64,000 nt of DNA from Dyella acidisoli. Lineage in GTDB: Bacteria; Pseudomonadota; Gammaproteobacteria; Xanthomonadales; Rhodanobacteraceae. This document shows positions 29,501 to 38,200 of this stretch, one piece after another. Every line of letters starts with the position of its first letter. Position 1 is the stretch's first letter. The notes below the pieces were generated by a model. That model made no database searches. It was not told the DNA's origin and saw only the letters and a program-made list of their open reading frames with translations. The stretch lies in assembly GCF_030160295.1 (NCBI RefSeq), contig NZ_BSOB01000017.1:112984-176983 (forward strand), written 5' to 3'. Position numbers and translations under genes: made by a program.

Positions 29501-29871
29501 CAGCGGCCATAGGTCCCGTTGCCATAAAGGTACGCGTACGGCTTACTCGTCACTGAGGCCGACGCGCTTGGAAACCACGCCACGGAGTTACCCGTTCCGA
29601 CGTCTATATTGAACGAATTGGAGCCTGTGTCGAATAGGTACTCCTCCGGCATCGCACTGTCGACGCCCACCTTGATACCCAGCCGTATAGAGTTCCCAGG
29701 CATCTGAAAGACATCGAGCGGAATATCAGTTGCGCGAGCCGATGGGTGTGGCATCAACAAGCAAACCAATGCAGACCAAAGGATCTTTCTTCGTATATCG
29801 CGTTTTCTAAACACGCCCGCAGATGCTAACTCGGTCCCATGGGTTTGCTTGCTCATGGAAATATTTTTCAC
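26566..29871 (-). CDS. Autotransporter with pepsin-like (A1) aspartic-protease passenger motifs
   Basis: A 1101-residue type Va autotransporter. A long signal region ends near residue 48 (PHPSARA). Residues about 50-440 carry 'EYLFDTGSNSFNID' (D81) and 'KLPTLFDTGTPVILL' (D310), the two-lobed DTGS/DTGT arrangement of pepsin-like proteases, with a 'GTFGASNF' segment between. Passenger-associated repeats (LSGTNTYTG, LSGANTYTG) cover about 455-690. The conserved pre-barrel helix ('IHASTQSAFMDDTRFMRDAV') precedes a 12-strand-type barrel (about 825-1101) ending GVTWRY. Start could be MKNISMSK or the Met five residues later. Protease activity is inferred. It lies on the glpK-flanked island under promoter candidate D. 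Confidence 0.85.
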   Translation of the reverse strand: MKNISMSKQTHGTELASAGVFRKRDIRRKILWSALVCLLMPHPSARATDIPLDVFQMPGNSIRLGIKVGVDSAMPEEYLFDTGSNSFNIDVGTGNSVAWFPSASASVTSKPYAYLYGNGTYGRWQQNATVSSIQFYSSTTGSLVSNDDTAQGLPVGVAWDYVTSTSRGKQITTSPKGVPLYQDLDWQAAINEGNAPEEGHFFGTFGASNFITQGQGTNGGVPGMLTTTGYIVEADGKPGAPGGACGQACLILNLTPALRAQFLSVVPWISGATTTFALSGANASTREFSTLFNYTFNGNGNTVKLPTLFDTGTPVILLHSADLYGSENAAGHVKSIGNSMGTAYQGDYQEIPGMNLTATGAAAGARTVSIVTSGSSGDPSNDVMYVPSTLKAVTYGMSFFLQDAVMFDLQNQATGYTPFYVTDAPIATGFTATATMGPLGLAGFISGGGNFIVANGGVAQLSGTNTYTGVTDIQPGGWLGIAGPGTIATSSNVQADGTFDISRASNSEAITSLSGAGTVSLGANTLQLTNADGTFSGQLSDGGLGSGMGGGLLITAGVETLSGANTYTGLTSIAPNGRLVLNGSVAGAVVNAGTLTGNGQIGGDLTVQGTIAPGNGASSYQALNVAGNYHQTTGSTYLAQINLNQSGQSSQIAVQGTATLDPGARLNVLATPSTSAVYAPGMRYTLLTADQGLTGVYTFSPLSLNGVLELAPGYDPLQVYLEVIQINALTAFGQTPNQVSTLAGIQSLPNSDALFTTIANLPSPILIRQAADQLSGEIHASTQSAFMDDTRFMRDAVLQRLRQAQNQADEGITTSEGPATQSPSRDLAWWGQFVGSWDHYDGNGNATGLSDSIGGFLLGADVPVGDRGRVGIGSGYTQTGFLSSRNTKGNSNDAYLSVYGGLPFGSGPGGWSVNGGLAYTRHLLTLDRSQTLIGLNGATWSRTKASTSQAFVEVGDTFTFNTATLEPYVQAAHVQLLQDGFKEQGDAAALTGQGEAHAITYATLGAHAATQLHLGGSLFTAYGTMGWRHASGYVVPVVVESFAQGSNFDVTGVPNARNAVVVNLGGDLQVTPSVSLRIAYDGQLAHHATDSGFQAGVTWRY

Positions 29872-29967
29872 GTGCCCTCCTAGCGGCTTGCCCCCCGGAT
29901 TAGCTCGGCGTGCTCCATGGATTCCTACCGACAGATGCGAATCACCGAAATCAATTCATTTACTAAT

Positions 29968-29995
29968 AGACGTAAATGGAATACGAAAAGCCTAC
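29968..29995 (-). promoter_or_regulatory. Candidate ECF-sigma promoter, copy D
   Basis: On the minus strand: GTAGGC (29995-29990), 16-nt spacer starting TTTT, ACGTCT (29973-29968). It lies about 97 bp before the autotransporter start at 29871, the shortest leader of the five copies. Confidence 0.6.
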
Positions 29996-30635
29996 CTGTG
30001 AACTATCGAGTCATAGCTAAACCATCGTAAGGGCTGCTTGGCGTAACCAGTGTCGAAACTGCGTTTGGCAAATGCACGTTGCGAGTGACTCGACTTTGGC
30101 CAACGTTTGCTTTTGTCTAAATGATCGGGAGGCGATCAAGAGCGAGGGCGGCAACAGATGCTCGTCGACATTCAGGCATAACTCGTAACTGATGCGATCA
30201 CCGCCTCAAAATTGATTGCGCATCGAAAGGTGTCAGCACATCTACTGAGCAATGAGAATTCGCGATTCAAAGTTTGAAAATGGCACGAACGTTGGCGGGA
30301 CTGGACTGAATAGGATGTGCTGCTGGAACAAGCTTCGGCAGCTGTCCTTCGTAAGGCCCGGAGTTTCGTCGCGGATGTTGCGTTACCGCCCTTGCAATGA
30401 TGATGAATGGAACGGCGCGTAAATTTAAGAAACCCCATTGCAAGAACTTGAAGTAGCGCTGGCCGCTGTGGGTCTTAGGGGGGCGAGGTGGCAGGAAGAG
30501 TTGTACATGCCCTTACCGCCCTCGGCCACCTCACACGGCGGGGGTGAGTCCTGTGAGGCTTACAAGAACCGGATAGTCAGCGAGGGCTCGATTCCAGGAT
30601 CCGCGTAAAGGCTTTATCGGAGCAGCTCACGCAAC
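29996..30635. other. Intergenic region without recognisable genes
   Basis: Non-coding right flank of the island. A minus-strand open frame of 88 codons (30172-30438) has no ribosome site or recognisable features. I see no tRNA, integrase or IS end here. GC and composition differ from the flanking core. Confidence 0.5.
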
Positions 30636-30750
30636 GGTGCCGGAGGCGCATCGCGAGGCGCTTTACGCAGGCTCGAAACAAGCTGTGGAAGCAACCATGG
30701 GTTTCAGAATTTGACGTCAGTGCTCGCTCCCCTGCTTGGCAGGGGAGGGG
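30636..30750 (+). repeat. Right copy of glpK 3'-end direct repeat
   Basis: A glpK tail of 26 codons from GTG CCG to the TGA at 30712-30714, plus the same downstream hairpin. Of seven codon differences from glpK, five are synonymous third-position changes (for example GAA/GAG, TAT/TAC); one is Trp to Ser. It is a fragment only, with no glpK sequence upstream of it. Confidence 0.9.
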
Positions 30751-30951
30751 CGTGAGTAGTGGTCAAATTTTGAGCAGCGGACATCGGTCGGGGCGGGGCA
30801 TGTATCATGGCGGGCCATGAGCCTATGCTTGGGCTCTTGGGGCGCTGGATGCGCATCGAGCATCCGTCCCGATGCTCACCGGAGCCGGCGCTGCAAACCG
30901 CGCGCTCATCCGGAAAACCCTTATTCCGATTCAGTTTTTCGAGGTCATTCA

Positions 30952-31473
30952 ATGGCACGCGGTATCAATAAAGTCATCCTGGTCGGCAACCTCGGCGCGG
31001 ACCCCGAGGTCCGCTACACCGCCGGCGGCACGGCCATCGCCAGCCTCAGCATTGCCACCTCCGAGCAATGGACCGACAAGCAGAGCGGTCAGAAGCAGGA
31101 ACGCACCGAGTGGCACCGCGTGAAGCTGTTCGGCCGCCTCGCCGAGATCGCCGGCGAATACCTCAAGAAAGGTCGCCAGGTATACGTCGAAGGTTCACTG
31201 CGCACCGACAAATACACCGACAAGCAAGGCGTGGAACGCTACACCACTGACATCATCGCCAGCGATCTGCAGATGCTTGGTGGCATGGGCGGTGGTGAAG
31301 GTGGCGGCATGGGCGGTGGCGGCGGTGGTTACCGCGAGCGCTCGCAAGGCGGTGGTGGTGGTCAGCGTCAACAGCAGGGCGGTGGTGACTACGGCAATGC
31401 CCCGCAGCGCCAGTCTGCACCGCCGCCGGATATGGGCGGTAATCAGTTTGATGATGACGATATTCCGTTCTAA
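30952..31473 (+). CDS. ssb: Single-stranded DNA-binding protein Ssb
   Basis: A 173-residue SSB. Start [15 protein letters not shown] is chosen over a frame extending 45 codons upstream, as it is the canonical N-terminus. The OB fold (about 1-110) includes '[12 protein letters not shown]', '[16 protein letters not shown]', '[20 protein letters not shown]'. A Gly/Gln-rich disordered linker follows and the acidic tip FDDDDIPF recruits partner proteins. Followed by a strong terminator. Confidence 0.98.
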   Translation: MARGINKVILVGNLGADPEVRYTAGGTAIASLSIATSEQWTDKQSGQKQERTEWHRVKLFGRLAEIAGEYLKKGRQVYVEGSLRTDKYTDKQGVERYTTDIIASDLQMLGGMGGGEGGGMGGGGGGYRERSQGGGGGQRQQQGGGDYGNAPQRQSAPPPDMGGNQFDDDDIPF

Positions 31474-31506
31474 TTTCTACCATCTATAAACTTGTTGCGT
31501 TTGTTC

Positions 31507-31538
31507 AAAAGGCCATGATTTTCATGGCCTTTTTTTTA
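31507..31538 (+). terminator. Rho-independent terminator of ssb
   Basis: AAAAGGCCATGA - TTT - TCATGGCCTTTT followed by a T run; a textbook intrinsic terminator 34 nt after the ssb stop. Confidence 0.92.
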
Positions 31539-31607
31539 CCTCAAGGTAAGGGAGGCTATTGGATTGAGGGATATCTTTCCTACCAGATACTCCGTGTAAT
31601 TTGCTCC

Positions 31608-32045
31608 ATGAGACACAAAGACTCTTTTGAAATTCGTTTCATGGTGCTGGACGCTTGTCGATGCTGGTCGACGAAACAGGTATGCCCCTTTTCTTTTTCG
31701 CGCTTTTCATCACCACGCAAGTTCGGAATGCTGGACGTTCAGCAAACATCATCGGCGCCTATCTGAGCACGATCAAGCGCCTGTACATCTGGTCGCGTGC
31801 AAGCGCAATCGATCTGGAGCAACGTTTCTCCACGAAGGTTTATCTCACCGATTCAGAACTCGAATCTCTTTGCTCCAGCGTCGGTCGTCGAATCCGATTT
31901 CGATCAGTTGTACCTAAGGGCTTATTGGACTCCAGGGGTTCAGGTCCTCAAGCGATTGATCAAGGAAGTCACCGGTGCCAACGATAATTTGAACGAGCAT
32001 ACGCTGGGTTCCCGTATCGGACGCGATTTGGCGATGTGTTGAGGT
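31608..32045 (+). pseudogene. Remnant of a tyrosine recombinase/integrase (N-terminal part)
   Basis: Three frame segments join into one protein: MRHKDSFEIRFMVLD (frame of 31608), then 'MLVDETGMPLFFFALFITTQ' and 'AYLSTIKRLYIWSRASAIDL' with LTDSELESL (frame of 31655), then 'ESDFDQLYLRAYW' (first frame again). This resembles the SAM-like core-binding region of phage-type integrases. Two frameshifts and loss of the whole catalytic domain (no Arg...His-x-x-Arg...Tyr) make it dead. It is the only integrase trace near the accessory region. Confidence 0.65.
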
Positions 32046-32099
32046 TGCACATGACACCCATGCGCGCCCATTTGCCCATACGAATCGCATGGACTGCAT

Positions 32100-32573
32100 G
32101 TGACTTCGCTGACGCCCAGGGAGAGGGAGGTGCTGACTCTGATTGGTCGGGGCATGCGATGCCGGGAAATTGCGGTAGCGTTGGACATTGCGACGTTCAC
32201 GGTGCGCAAGCATCGCGGAAACATACTCGGCAAGCTCGGGCTGCATAGCACGGTGCAGCTCGTGGCGCATGCCATCAGGGTGTCTTTGGCGTCAAATGAT
32301 GTGCTGGATCGTGCGGCGCCTGTCGCGTTGAGTCGACGTGAGCGGCAAGTCATGGCATTCGTCGCCGACGGACTGACCAGTAAGGAGATTGCGAGGCGTC
32401 TCGGCATCAGTCCGTCCACGGTGCGCAAGCATCGGGTCAACTCGTCCGATCGCCTCGGTGCCCAGGGCATGGCGAGGGTGATCCGTTGCATGCTTGGTCT
32501 CGACGCAGGGGCGATTCATTCCCCTCCAGGCTCAACGCATGCACCTGTGCTACGCGATCGGTCGATGCGATAG
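32100..32573 (+). CDS. Protein of two tandem LuxR-type HTH domains
   Basis: A 157-residue protein made almost only of two GerE/LuxR_C helix-turn-helix domains: residues about 3-60 ('LTPREREVLTLIGRGM', 'REIAVALDIATFTVRKHRGN') and 74-130 ('LSRRERQVMAFVADGL', 'KEIARRLGISPSTVRKHRVN'). There is no receiver or autoinducer domain. It starts with GTG at 32100; an in-frame stop at 32052-32054 prevents a longer form and no good ribosome site is seen. Two DNA-recognition domains in one chain could bind both half-sites of an operator as a monomer, or it may be a decayed remnant. It lies in a degraded mobile strip. Confidence 0.6.
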   Translation: MTSLTPREREVLTLIGRGMRCREIAVALDIATFTVRKHRGNILGKLGLHSTVQLVAHAIRVSLASNDVLDRAAPVALSRRERQVMAFVADGLTSKEIARRLGISPSTVRKHRVNSSDRLGAQGMARVIRCMLGLDAGAIHSPPGSTHAPVLRDRSMR

Positions 32574-32613
32574 CGCTGCCCGCGCAAAGTATTGCGCGGG
32601 CACGTACAAGTAA

Positions 32614-33876
32614 TCAGGAGCCGGGCGGAAAGCTGAAGGCATAGGTGCCCACCCATTGATCCTTGGAAGATGCGATGCCTCGAGGCTTGTCTTTGTCCCA
32701 ATTGATCTTTATGTCGATCACGCCTTTGGCGTTCTCGCCCTTCTTGGCGCGGATCACCAGGGCCGCAGTCCATGAGTACCCCTTGGAGGCAAATTTTGGG
32801 TTGGCCGGTATGCCTGGCGACTGGAACCCAACGCCCGGAAGGTCTACGACGTACTCCACCTTGGCACAGGCCTTCGGGTCGTTGGGATAGTAGGGGGTGA
32901 CCGTAAAAGTGGTATCGGGCGCGGAGTAGCTCACGCCCCACTCGGCGCTCACGCCAGCGCCGCCCGAAGCGCCATCCTTTTCGGAAACAGCACCCTGCAG
33001 GCTCGCGCCAATCGAGAAACTCACGGTCGATGTGCCAATCGTGGAGTTCGGGCCATACTCATAGATGTCCTGCCCAGCTGCGGCAGTTACGACGACATTC
33101 TCCTTCTGGCAGTAGTAGCCAACCTCGTCGCATTTCTGCACATAGCTGATATTTCCCTGCGCCACCTGCATGACTATCAAGAAATAGTTGAAGTCTTTGT
33201 GCGCCGGATGTTTCTCAAGCGGATTGAGCTGATAGCCGTTGACCCATAACTGTCCGGTGCCACCCTTGCCAGCGTATTGCCACTTTAGATCAGCGGCGCG
33301 GCTCGTCCACGGCCCCTGCGGTGCACTGGCGTCGTCGGCTACCAGGACCTGTGGGTATGGCACGTTGTTTCTGGTTTCCGCATAGAGAAAATCTATGAAC
33401 GACTCGACGTGAGAACTAAAAGGAAAGGATTCGGCAGCTGAATCATCGAGTGCGAGGAAAGCTTGTTGAGCCGAAGATCCGCCCCGCGTAGCGAACAAGG
33501 CATGCTGGCTTGTAGGAGCGCTCCCCCTTGCTCCGCTTTCACCCAGGGTGTCCAGCAGGTACTCCGCATGGGCCGAGGGAGTCGCGATGGCGACGCCGGC
33601 GTCATACATAGCTCGCAGTTGCACACGGCTATCTTTATCCAAAGCATCCATGCTTGACGACGTCGGTAGCAGTACAGCCTTGGGCGTTGCCATGCCGATT
33701 TCACCGATGTGGCTGATTTTCTTGGCGCCGAGGTGAGCTGTCGTGAGCGAAATGTTCTCGTGGGTGGGCCCGTGCTGGATGGTGGCGATCAATGGGCGGT
33801 CATAGATCGCAGCAGTGCCATCAGGCAGCACGACCACGAAGGATTGTTCGATTGAAGACGAAGCGTTCTTTTTCAC
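32614..33876 (-). CDS. Unknown protein with a Gly/Ser-rich amphipathic segment
   Basis: A 420-residue protein starting at GTG (KKNASSSIEQ), chosen because AGGGGG lies 5-6 nt upstream; an ATG six codons earlier contains that site. The frame continues upstream into an IS3 transposase remnant, but the site at 33876 suggests an independent start. No signal peptide. The N-terminal half is mixed alpha/beta. Residues near 285-340 show alternating small/hydrophobic strands split by Gly-rich turns ('TSTVSFSIGASLQGAVSEKD', 'GAGVSAEWGVSYS'), resembling a beta-hairpin of pore-forming toxins such as leukocidins. That resemblance is weak and only inferred. Function unrecognised. Confidence 0.6.
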   Translation of the reverse strand: MKKNASSSIEQSFVVVLPDGTAAIYDRPLIATIQHGPTHENISLTTAHLGAKKISHIGEIGMATPKAVLLPTSSSMDALDKDSRVQLRAMYDAGVAIATPSAHAEYLLDTLGESGARGSAPTSQHALFATRGGSSAQQAFLALDDSAAESFPFSSHVESFIDFLYAETRNNVPYPQVLVADDASAPQGPWTSRAADLKWQYAGKGGTGQLWVNGYQLNPLEKHPAHKDFNYFLIVMQVAQGNISYVQKCDEVGYYCQKENVVVTAAAGQDIYEYGPNSTIGTSTVSFSIGASLQGAVSEKDGASGGAGVSAEWGVSYSAPDTTFTVTPYYPNDPKACAKVEYVVDLPGVGFQSPGIPANPKFASKGYSWTAALVIRAKKGENAKGVIDIKINWDKDKPRGIASSKDQWVGTYAFSFPPGS

Positions 33877-33894
33877 GTAACCCCCTTCTTTCAT

Positions 33895-34347
33895 GCAAGA
33901 GATGCGCCGCATTCGCCGCGTGCTGCGGTTGAAAGCGGGCGCTCGAAATGAACGGGAAATCCGTGCGATGCAGACATTGCACGGCAAGGGCAGCGTGCGA
34001 GACGGGGTGGGATGGCACAATAACTCCGATGAGGTAGCCACCCCATCAACTCGTCTATATACCGCCATTGCCACCTCGGGTAGCGGGTGGCCTCGTGCAA
34101 CGCGTGCACGCAGCAAGCTGGGAAACCAGTGTTCGTTGAGGCATTCATCGCGGAAACGACCGTTGAACGATTCGATGCAGGCGTTCTGGTTTGGCTTGCC
34201 GGGTTCAATCAAACGAAGCAGCACGCCGCGTTCGTGTGCCCAGGTGGCCATGGTCTTACCGCAGAACTCCGTGCCGTTGTCGCTGCGAATCACCTTGGTC
34301 AACCGGGTCATGCTCACTTGCTGTGATTCGGTGCGCTTACGGGGCAT
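33895..34347 (-). pseudogene. IS3-family transposase remnant (DDE integrase core)
   Basis: Residues 'VIRSDNGTEFCGKTMATWA' and 'PGKPNQNACIESFNGRFRDE' carry the second Asp and the Glu of the DDE catalytic triad typical of IS3/IS407-type OrfB. The first Asp region and N-terminus are missing and the C-terminus degenerates after ECLNEHWF. It is in frame with the downstream unknown gene, so an automated call could wrongly fuse the two as one 577-residue protein. Confidence 0.8.
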
Positions 34348-34528
34348 GTACGTCGGACAGCGACCGCTCAGCCGCTAGGTTCAGAGGTGACGCATTGGGT
34401 GATGCCAAGGTGAGTGCGAGTCGAAATGGATCAAGTCCTCAGCGAATAAGGTTCCTTGACGGCATATAAGGCGATCTCCAAGATGACGCAGGATTAATTC
34501 ATTCATCGCGATAGAGCAGGAGGCAAAC

Positions 34529-35125
34529 ATGTCAGGGGGTTGCAATCGTGAGTTTATTGCTGATCCGGTGGGCTATTCGAACAACAAAACCATTCTTGTT
34601 CCGCATCACCTAGATGGCGTCGGCTTTTGGGGCGTGCGCCAGGATGGCCCATTCGATTTGAGGGAAGTGAACGGGTCCGGATTTTCGGGTACGGTCTTGG
34701 TCCTCAACCATATGACGAATCGAGGTAGAGCCGGAGGCTTTTTTTCTAAGCGTATCGAAGGTGTATGGCTTCCTTACAGTCCTGGCACATTCAAAACCTT
34801 CGAGGTTAAGGCCCGCACAATTCCGTTTTTCGTATTTACGAGCAAGCTTGGCGGGTGTGCGCTTGGCATCAAAGAGGGCAAAAAGGCCGACACGAAGTTT
34901 GCGCACGATGCTAGCTACAAGCAGGAAAAAAACTTGACGGGATGGGATCTGCCGCTATTTCAGAAAACGTATGACCCCGCTGATAGAGGTCTGAACGTTA
35001 CTGCGTTTTTCTGGTGGGATGGAAAGGATTGGTCGATCGGGAAATCTGCCATCTACGACGCGGACGGCCGGGGCCAAAGGATTCATGGCGAAGAATATGC
35101 GATGGCGCTTGGTCCTAGAACATGA
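34529..35125 (+). CDS. Unknown 198-aa protein
   Basis: Starts at an ATG with an AGGAGG site 6 nt upstream, so it is probably expressed. No signal peptide or membrane segment. Rich in Gly, Phe, Trp and Lys with beta-like spacing ('DGVGFWGVRQDGPFDLREV', 'PFFVFTSKLGGCALGI', 'LNVTAFFWWDGKDWSIG'). A single-domain beta-rich fold is likely. Codon use is more AT-rich than the core genes, suggesting transfer. It lies between the IS remnant and the giant adhesin and is followed by a clear terminator. Not recognised. Confidence 0.65.
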   Translation: MSGGCNREFIADPVGYSNNKTILVPHHLDGVGFWGVRQDGPFDLREVNGSGFSGTVLVLNHMTNRGRAGGFFSKRIEGVWLPYSPGTFKTFEVKARTIPFFVFTSKLGGCALGIKEGKKADTKFAHDASYKQEKNLTGWDLPLFQKTYDPADRGLNVTAFFWWDGKDWSIGKSAIYDADGRGQRIHGEEYAMALGPRT

Positions 35126-35160
35126 GGGGAAAGCGAAGTTACCGCAGTTAATACCTGATG

Positions 35161-35187
35161 GTATCCCCCGGCTTTGTCGGGGGATAC
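35161..35187 (+). terminator. Terminator after the 34529 gene
   Basis: GTATCCCCCG - GCTTTGT - CGGGGGATAC hairpin followed by TTATTT, 36 nt after the stop. Confidence 0.8.
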
Positions 35188-35213
35188 TTATTTGAACTAG
35201 TTTTCTAAATAAT

Positions 35214-35234
35214 CGGCTAAGCCATCTATAGCCG
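35214..35234 (-). terminator. Possible terminator of the giant autotransporter
   Basis: On the minus strand CGGCTA - 9 nt - TAGCCG is followed by ATTATTTAG, about 45 nt after the autotransporter stop. Short stem, so moderate support. Confidence 0.45.
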
Positions 35235-35277
35235 GCTCATCAGCTTCTACACCTGTCCCACCAGCGCGCACATCGGT

Positions 35278-38200
35278 TTAGAACGAGTAAGTAAGGCTGA
35301 GATGCGCAGCCTGATCGTTGACACGTTGAGCAAACTGTCCGTTGTAGGTTGCATCCAGTGAGAGCTTCGGCGTGGCGAGGATGCGCAACCCCGCCGTAAT
35401 GGCCATGGCATTACGCGCTACCGGCACGCCTTGCACCGTGAAGGCATCGCTACCACTGAGCAGCTGCATAGTGGCGGCAGAACGCGTGTCGCCCCAAGCA
35501 CGCTGCCAACCCAGGCTTGCATGCGCTTGCACGGTGTCCTGTGGATTGAGCTGCAGCGCGCCGCGCAAGCCAAGCGTGCCGTAGGTTTGCGTGTTGCTTT
35601 GCGCATGGCCGGTGAGCGCTGCGGCGGTACCGGTTTCGGCGAAGGTGTCGGTGTGCAGGCGCTGCGCCGCCAGATCAACGAACGGCGCCAGCGTGCCGTG
35701 GCTCAGCGTGAACACATAGCTGCCATCCACATAGGCTTGCACGGTGTTGCCGTGGGATTGGCTGTTGGCGATGCCGGCTGCGGCAGGGAAGCTGAAGTGG
35801 CGATCGGTGTTTATGTTCTGCCAGCCGTAGAACGCACCGCTCATTAGCTGGAAATGGCCTGTTTGCACGCTGGCGTATAGACCGGCGTGGCGGGCATGCA
35901 CGTGTGCGGAAGAAGCCAGTGCACCGACGCTGTCGGAAAGATTGCCTGTGCCGAATACGCCACCGATATGCGTGACGTCGCCGATGGGTGCGTCCATGCC
36001 CAGCAGCGTGCTGCTGCCATTGGCATCGAGTGTGGATGCATTGCCGTCGCCTTGATGGTTGCCGCCGCGGGCCGTCGCTGTTGTCCATACGGTGACGCCG
36101 TTGTCCATCACGCCGGTCTGGCTGCCGCTATCTTGCGCTCCATTCAAGAGATGATTCGTCACGGCATCGCGCAGATTGCGTTCGTCGTCCATGATGGCGG
36201 TGCGAATGGAGGCATGGATTTCGCCGCTCATCTGATCGAAGGCCTTGCGCGCCGTATCGGCGTTCGACAGCAACAGCGCGTTGTAGATGACGTTGCCATA
36301 GCTCAGTTTGTTGAGGCTGGTCGCCACCGCGAATTCGTTGGGTGTTTTCGCCACCGCGTTGAAATCGATGTTGTTCCTCTGCAGCGTCAAGCTCACATCG
36401 TTGCTGCCGTAACTCAATGTCGGTGTCAGGAATACGAAGTTGCTGCTGGCGGAGGCGAACTGTCCGCTCACGCCACCTGCTGCGGTAAGAATGGTGTATT
36501 GAGTGCGCGGCAGCCAGTTGCCGCTATCGGCCACCACCAGTGCACTGCCGGCCAAGTTGGCGGTGCCGCTCACGTTCACCAGGCTGGCCTGTCCATCCGG
36601 CGTGGCTTCCACTTCCAATACGCCGTTGGCGCTTTGCACGTAGTTGCCATTCACGGTGAGCGTGCCGATCGAGCCGCCCGCCCATACCGTGCCGCTATTG
36701 CTCACGTTGCCGCCGATCGTGCCATGGCCGCGCAGTACGCCACCGCTGTTCACCGTGACGTTACCGCCAAGGTAGGCCGAAGGTGTAGCTGCATCGCCGA
36801 CTTCCAGCGTGCCGTTCTGCACGGTGGTGGTGCCGGTAAAGCTGCTGCTGTGGCTATCCAGAATCAGCAGGCCTGCACCCGTCTTGGTGATCGTGCCGTT
36901 GCCGTCAATCGCGCCACTGAAAGTGCCGTTATTGGTCTGGTTGAAAACCAGGGCCGCGTTGTCGGTGACCGCACTGGCCAGACTGCTGCTGTCAGCCACC
37001 AAGCTGCCGGCGTTGATGGTGGTAGCGCCGGTATAACTATTTGCACCCGTTAATGTCAGCGTGCCGGTGCCTTCTTTGGTCAAGGAACCGCTACCGGAAA
37101 TCGCGCCGCTGAAACTCGCTGCATAGCTGCCGTCGAAGATCAGCACGCTGTTGTTGACGACATTGCCTGTTATCGAACCCGTGGTGCCGCCATTCCCGAT
37201 CTGCAAGCTGCCTGCGTTGATGGTGGTGCCGCCGCCATAACTGTTGTTACCCGTGAGCACGAGGCTGCCTGCGCCGGACTTGGTCAACGCACCACTGCCG
37301 CTCAGTGCCGTGCTGAGTGTGAAACTGTTCGCGGTATCGGCGATATCCAGATTGCCACCACCGCTGCCCAGCGTGATGGCACGCGCGGTGCTGGTAAATG
37401 CATGGCCGCTGATGGCCAGTGTGCCGCCATTGAGGCTCAAGCCACCGCTGGCCGCACCAAGATTGGCATCGCTGGAGACCGACAACACGCTGTGGTCGAT
37501 CGTCGTGCCGCCGCGATACGTGTTGTTGCCGCTAAGCGTTTCGCTGCCGCCGGTCAGCATCAGGCCACCGTTGCCGGTGATCACGCCGCTGAAAAGACCG
37601 CTCATGTTGTCCAAGTTCAGTGAGTTGTTGCCAAGCGCCACCACGCCATCGCCACTGAGATTGTTCATCGCCACGCTTGCCGTGCTGGCGGATAGATCGA
37701 GCGTGCCGTGGTTGATTACGTTGCTGGATGTCGCCAGCGTGCCGGTCAGTGTCAGGGTGGCGTTGCTGGCAATGATGGTCGCGCCGGTATACGTGTTGGT
37801 GCCGGCCAGTGTTTCGCTGCCGCCGGCCAGCATCAGGCCGCCGCTGCCGCTGATCGCACCTCCGAAATGTCCGCTGGCCTGGATGAGGGCAAGCGTGTGG
37901 TTGCCAAGATTCACATCGCCATTGCCGCTTAGCGACACTATCGATACAGCGCCGCTGCTGCCGCTGATATCGAAATTTGCGCCACTGGCGATGCTGACAT
38001 TGCTGGAACTGGCGATGCTGCCACTACCCGACAAGGCCAACGTGCCCGCGCTGATCGACGTGCTGCCGGTATAGGTGTTGGCGCCGGTGAGCGTCACGCT
38101 GCCCGCACCGATCTGGCTGAGCGAACCGCTGCCCGATACCACACCGCCAAAGCTGACAGCATCGCTGCGGTCGAACAGCAGTGCACCGTTGTTGATGACG

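Noticed and set aside
30172..30438. 88-codon minus-strand frame
   Set aside because: No ribosome site or family signature, in a region of otherwise non-coding character.
30560..30600. Possible tRNA T-arm (CTCGATTCC)
   Set aside because: The flanking bases do not pair and no anticodon or acceptor stem can be drawn.
34732..34748. GGAGGCTTTTTTTCTAA inside the 34529 gene as a sixth copy of the ECF-like motif
   Set aside because: The first box is GGAGGC rather than GTAGGC, it lies inside a coding frame and no exported gene starts downstream.
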